From NCBI GenBank assembly GCA_928724745.1, contig CAKMXJ010000001.1:586484-650483 (forward strand): a stretch of DNA of 64,000 nucleotides, read 5' to 3'. The stretch is from Anthracocystis setariae. Its lineage: Eukaryota > Basidiomycota > Ustilaginomycetes > Ustilaginales > Ustilaginaceae. A program made the position numbers and the translations under genes. This document shows positions 61,501 through 64,000 of this stretch, piece by piece (positions within the stretch are counted from its first letter, which is position 1; each line of letters opens with the position of its first letter). Under the pieces are notes generated by a model that saw only the letters and a list, made by a program, of their open reading frames with translations, had not been told where the DNA came from and did no database searches.

Positions 61501-64000
61501 TGCGGAAGGGCACGAATGGAAGCATCATCATCATCATCATCATCATGGAACTCATGATACGAATGTTGCGCACCATGATCGTCAGATGATGGCGTAGGGG
61601 ATGGACCCGCAGCGATCGCTGGCAGGGTAGACTCGGATTCGAACTGCAAGAATCCACTGCTGGCCGAGTCTGCTGCGTCGTGAAAGTGCGCCGAGCCTCT
61701 CGTGCCTAGGGTACTCGGGATACTGAGACGCCTCTCAAGATTGATGATGAGGTCAGCCAGCGGCGACGCATGTCCCGAGCCCTGATCGAGGTGGCGAGCA
61801 AGCGGTGTATCGAGAGTGCGGAGGCTGAGCTTTGATGCCCGGGACACGTTGTTCTGGCGACGTGCATTCGTGGATCTCGGCGAGTCGAGCTGGCTGACGG
61901 CCGTCCTGAACGAGCTGACTGTGGTGACGGTGTCAAATCGGTTCGCCGGCGCGTAGTGCTCCGGGGGCGTATCATCCGAATCTTCAACATCATCGATGTG
62001 GGTCGATCGCATCATGTGATCTCCATCGATTGACTCTAGACCTTGCCAGATCCGAGGGATGCCAGCTCGAGGTCGAGCGTGACCTTCGGTGGCACTCGAG
62101 AGGCCGACACTGGGTGTTGAGGATTTGGCAGCACCGAAGGTAGTAGGATCGGTTTCTGAGTCACCCGAATGCGGCCGACCCTTGACGCCTAGCGCGTCTC
62201 GCATCTCCAAGTTGGGACCGTTGGCAGCAGCCGCATCCTTGCTAAGACCATTCTCGATCTGATTGGTAGGGTGCGAAAGGGATCTCTGATGTTGAGCAGA
62301 CTCGTCGCCGGCACTGAGCTCAGCGGCGTGATTACTGTCAGATGGAACTCGGTCCAAGTGCTGCGAGTTTCGAGTGCCGGCAGTTTCCTGGCTTCTGACG
62401 CCATGAGGAGAAGCGCGCGTGGGACCTTCCGAGTCAGAGGTGCGCTCCAAGAATGGCGTACTGGAGCTGAGGGGCAAACCTTCTCTCTTGGGAAGTTCGG
62501 CGGATCGTCGACTGGAAGAGGACCGGAGATGACCGAAAGACTCGTTGCGTTGATTTCGATGTCTGTCGCTACCACCGTTCTTGGAAAGGCTGCGAGTGAG
62601 GAATGGGGCAAAGAAAAGGAGCTTCTTGACTGCTTGGTAGAGTTAGCTTCTTTGGACTTGCTGAGACGACGAGTCAGGGTCAGTGGCCTGGATTCAAGGG
62701 GCGGGAACTTGGATAGAGAAGCTGCCGGCACGAGGTGTAGACGCTACATCGGACGAATGATCGATTTCGAGTTCCGAAGGTAGCGCGACCGAAGATTTCG
62801 GAGGACTGAGGATCCACGATGGAGTACCTCCAACCGATTGAGACTTGTTCCCTTTCAGGCTAGCTCTACGAATGAGACGACGAGCAAAGGATGCGCCATT
62901 TCTGATCGAGTTGGTTTGGACTGAAGCGAGTCGGGTTCGCTCGCGCGACGACAGCGAGTCGAACCAAGGCGCCTAAACCGCGCCGGAAAGTTGAAAGGTT
63001 TGGATGACTTGCGGCTGTGTACCACCTCGCTTTTCGCACGTTTACCTTGAGCACGTCGAACGGTGGGACGAGGATCCTGGAGTGCTTGAGGCAGGGGGCA
63101 TGGGTGCAGGTGTGGAGATGGCACGCGAGGTGCTGGTGGGCGAAATGGTCGGACGAGAGTCGGTTCTCTGACGCAAGTGTGCATGTACGGCTTCAGAGCT
63201 GGGATTGGGATCTACATTCACGGGAAAGTCACGAAGAGACGGGCTCGTAGTCGAGGAACGCGCATCTTCGCGATCGGTGAGCTTGCGGTCTCGGAGCTGA
63301 CGTCGTTGGAGCTAGCAGGACGCATGTCGGATGTTTCCTGATTTGGGCAGCCAGGGGGCACTGAAGTTGTGCGCTGCCGAAAGCACTGCATCATGGCTGG
63401 TGGGAGCGCCGCGATGTTCCAATGACTGAGAGCAGATCAGATTGGTGTGAAGATGCGGGAAGGCAACGGCTGGCGATGGAGAGAAATGCTCGCGAAGTGA
63501 ACTGCCGAGATGCTCGCCTACACTTGGATTGATGGTCGCGCCGGGACCTTTGGCGCTGACAGAGCTCTCTTCGTAGCTTCGGATGCTGGGACGATCGGAG
63601 TGAGCGCGACTCAAGACGGCCGAACCGGCGTCGGATGCTGCATCGAATCTATGCAGAGATCCAAGCTCTCGGATAGATGCTCGGACGCAGGTGAATTGGT
63701 GGCTTCGGTTTCGCTCTCGGGCATGATGAAGGGGAATCCAAAGCTGCTCGTCAGTGTACCCGAGCGAAGAGCGCTGGGTGCTGGAAGAGATTCGCGAGGA
63801 CAGGATTGCGGCGGAAAGGTCAGGAAGCGTTCCCAACGAGTGCGCGTTGCGGGTGTGTATGCGAGACGGACTAGGTCCGGATGCTGTTCGAACAAATGAA
63901 GTCGAGGCAGATCGCTTCGGCGGAATTGGTAGACTGGTAGGTCCGTCTCGATTAATATGCCATACTCCAAAAAGGATGAGGCTGATAGATATCGAAGGAG
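58588..64000 (-). CDS. Long Ser-rich coiled-coil protein, frame interrupted, 5' end outside the window
   Basis: Coding-like sequence runs on the minus strand from the right edge to the stop at 58588, switching frame repeatedly. The last ~1.7 kb is one clean frame with a coiled coil (RRHELEKESLLDTLERVRAE ... LELERELERRDS ... LIGQIQDLENELMELRYL) and a Ser/Arg-rich tail ending PPRSKMI. Upstream is a second clean frame of 1.9 kb (60540-62477) with acidic and Ser-rich linkers and an Asp run. Joining them needs one base fewer at a C5 run (60321-60325) and at a G5 run (60561-60565). Further changes fall near 62,491, 62,724, 62,895 and 63,660, and a TAG interrupts near 63,319. No domain family recognised. 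Either a decaying gene or a poorly resolved contig end. Confidence 0.55.
61524..61546. repeat. (ATC)n tract encoding poly-Asp
   Basis: About seven to eight ATC units which on the minus strand encode an Asp run within the long coiled-coil gene. Confidence 0.85.

Noticed and set aside
1..64000. CRISPR arrays, bacterial operons, rRNA genes
   Set aside because: No regularly spaced repeats and no rRNA sequence; the gene structures are eukaryotic throughout.

Overview
This window reads as nuclear DNA of a basidiomycete fungus, most likely a smut of the Ustilaginales type. The evidence is intron-poor genes with short GTAAGT-type introns, a GC-rich coding style, an intron-bearing tRNA-His, and a fungal gene set: GPI-anchored chitin deacetylase, a plant-wall-type GH9 enzyme, Nup120, Mss116 and CSN6. 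The species cannot be fixed from the sequence alone.

Left arm (1-30,033): a conserved housekeeping arm. In order: the 5' end of a secreted GH9 glycoside hydrolase (-), an ARL2 GTPase (+), the PIG-U/Gab1 subunit of GPI transamidase (-, six exons), a mitochondrial DEAD-box helicase (+), tRNA-His, APC8/Cdc23 (+), a PRISE-type short-chain reductase (+), a protein with an apparently dead RNase H fold (+), an Mcp1-like membrane protein (-), a ubiquitin E2 (-, five exons), a spartin/senescence-domain protein (-, with a frame break), a chitin deacetylase (+) and Nup120 (+).

Middle (30,034-44,965): one nested transposon block. The outer element is a tyrosine-recombinase (YR) retrotransposon on the minus strand. 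It has Gag, RT-RNase H and YR genes and the split direct repeats A1-ORFs-B1-A2-B2. Its YR gene is interrupted by a 9,667-bp Ty3/gypsy chromovirus on the plus strand. That insertion has two 1,113-bp LTRs that look identical, a 5-bp target duplication (AGGCG), gag and pol genes and an integrase with a chromodomain. Between its integrase and 3' LTR the chromovirus carries a spliced antisense gene predicted to encode a 508-residue protein with a Zn2Cys6-like cysteine pattern. This is the most unusual object in the window.

Right arm (44,966-64,000): a phenol 2-monooxygenase-type flavoprotein (+) and a Ser-rich unknown protein (-). A roughly 5.9-kb gene-poor stretch follows, holding a 599-bp inverted-repeat element. 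It is followed by COP9 signalosome subunit 6 (-, six exons, one-base frame break), a small CENP-W-like histone-fold gene (+), and a long Ser-rich coiled-coil gene (-) that leaves the window at the right edge and is broken by several frame changes.

Several genes and both retroelements carry single-base frame changes, many next to short G/C runs. This may reflect assembly errors, mutation, or in the retroelements a normal recoding site; the sequence alone cannot decide. All domain assignments are by eye, without database searches.
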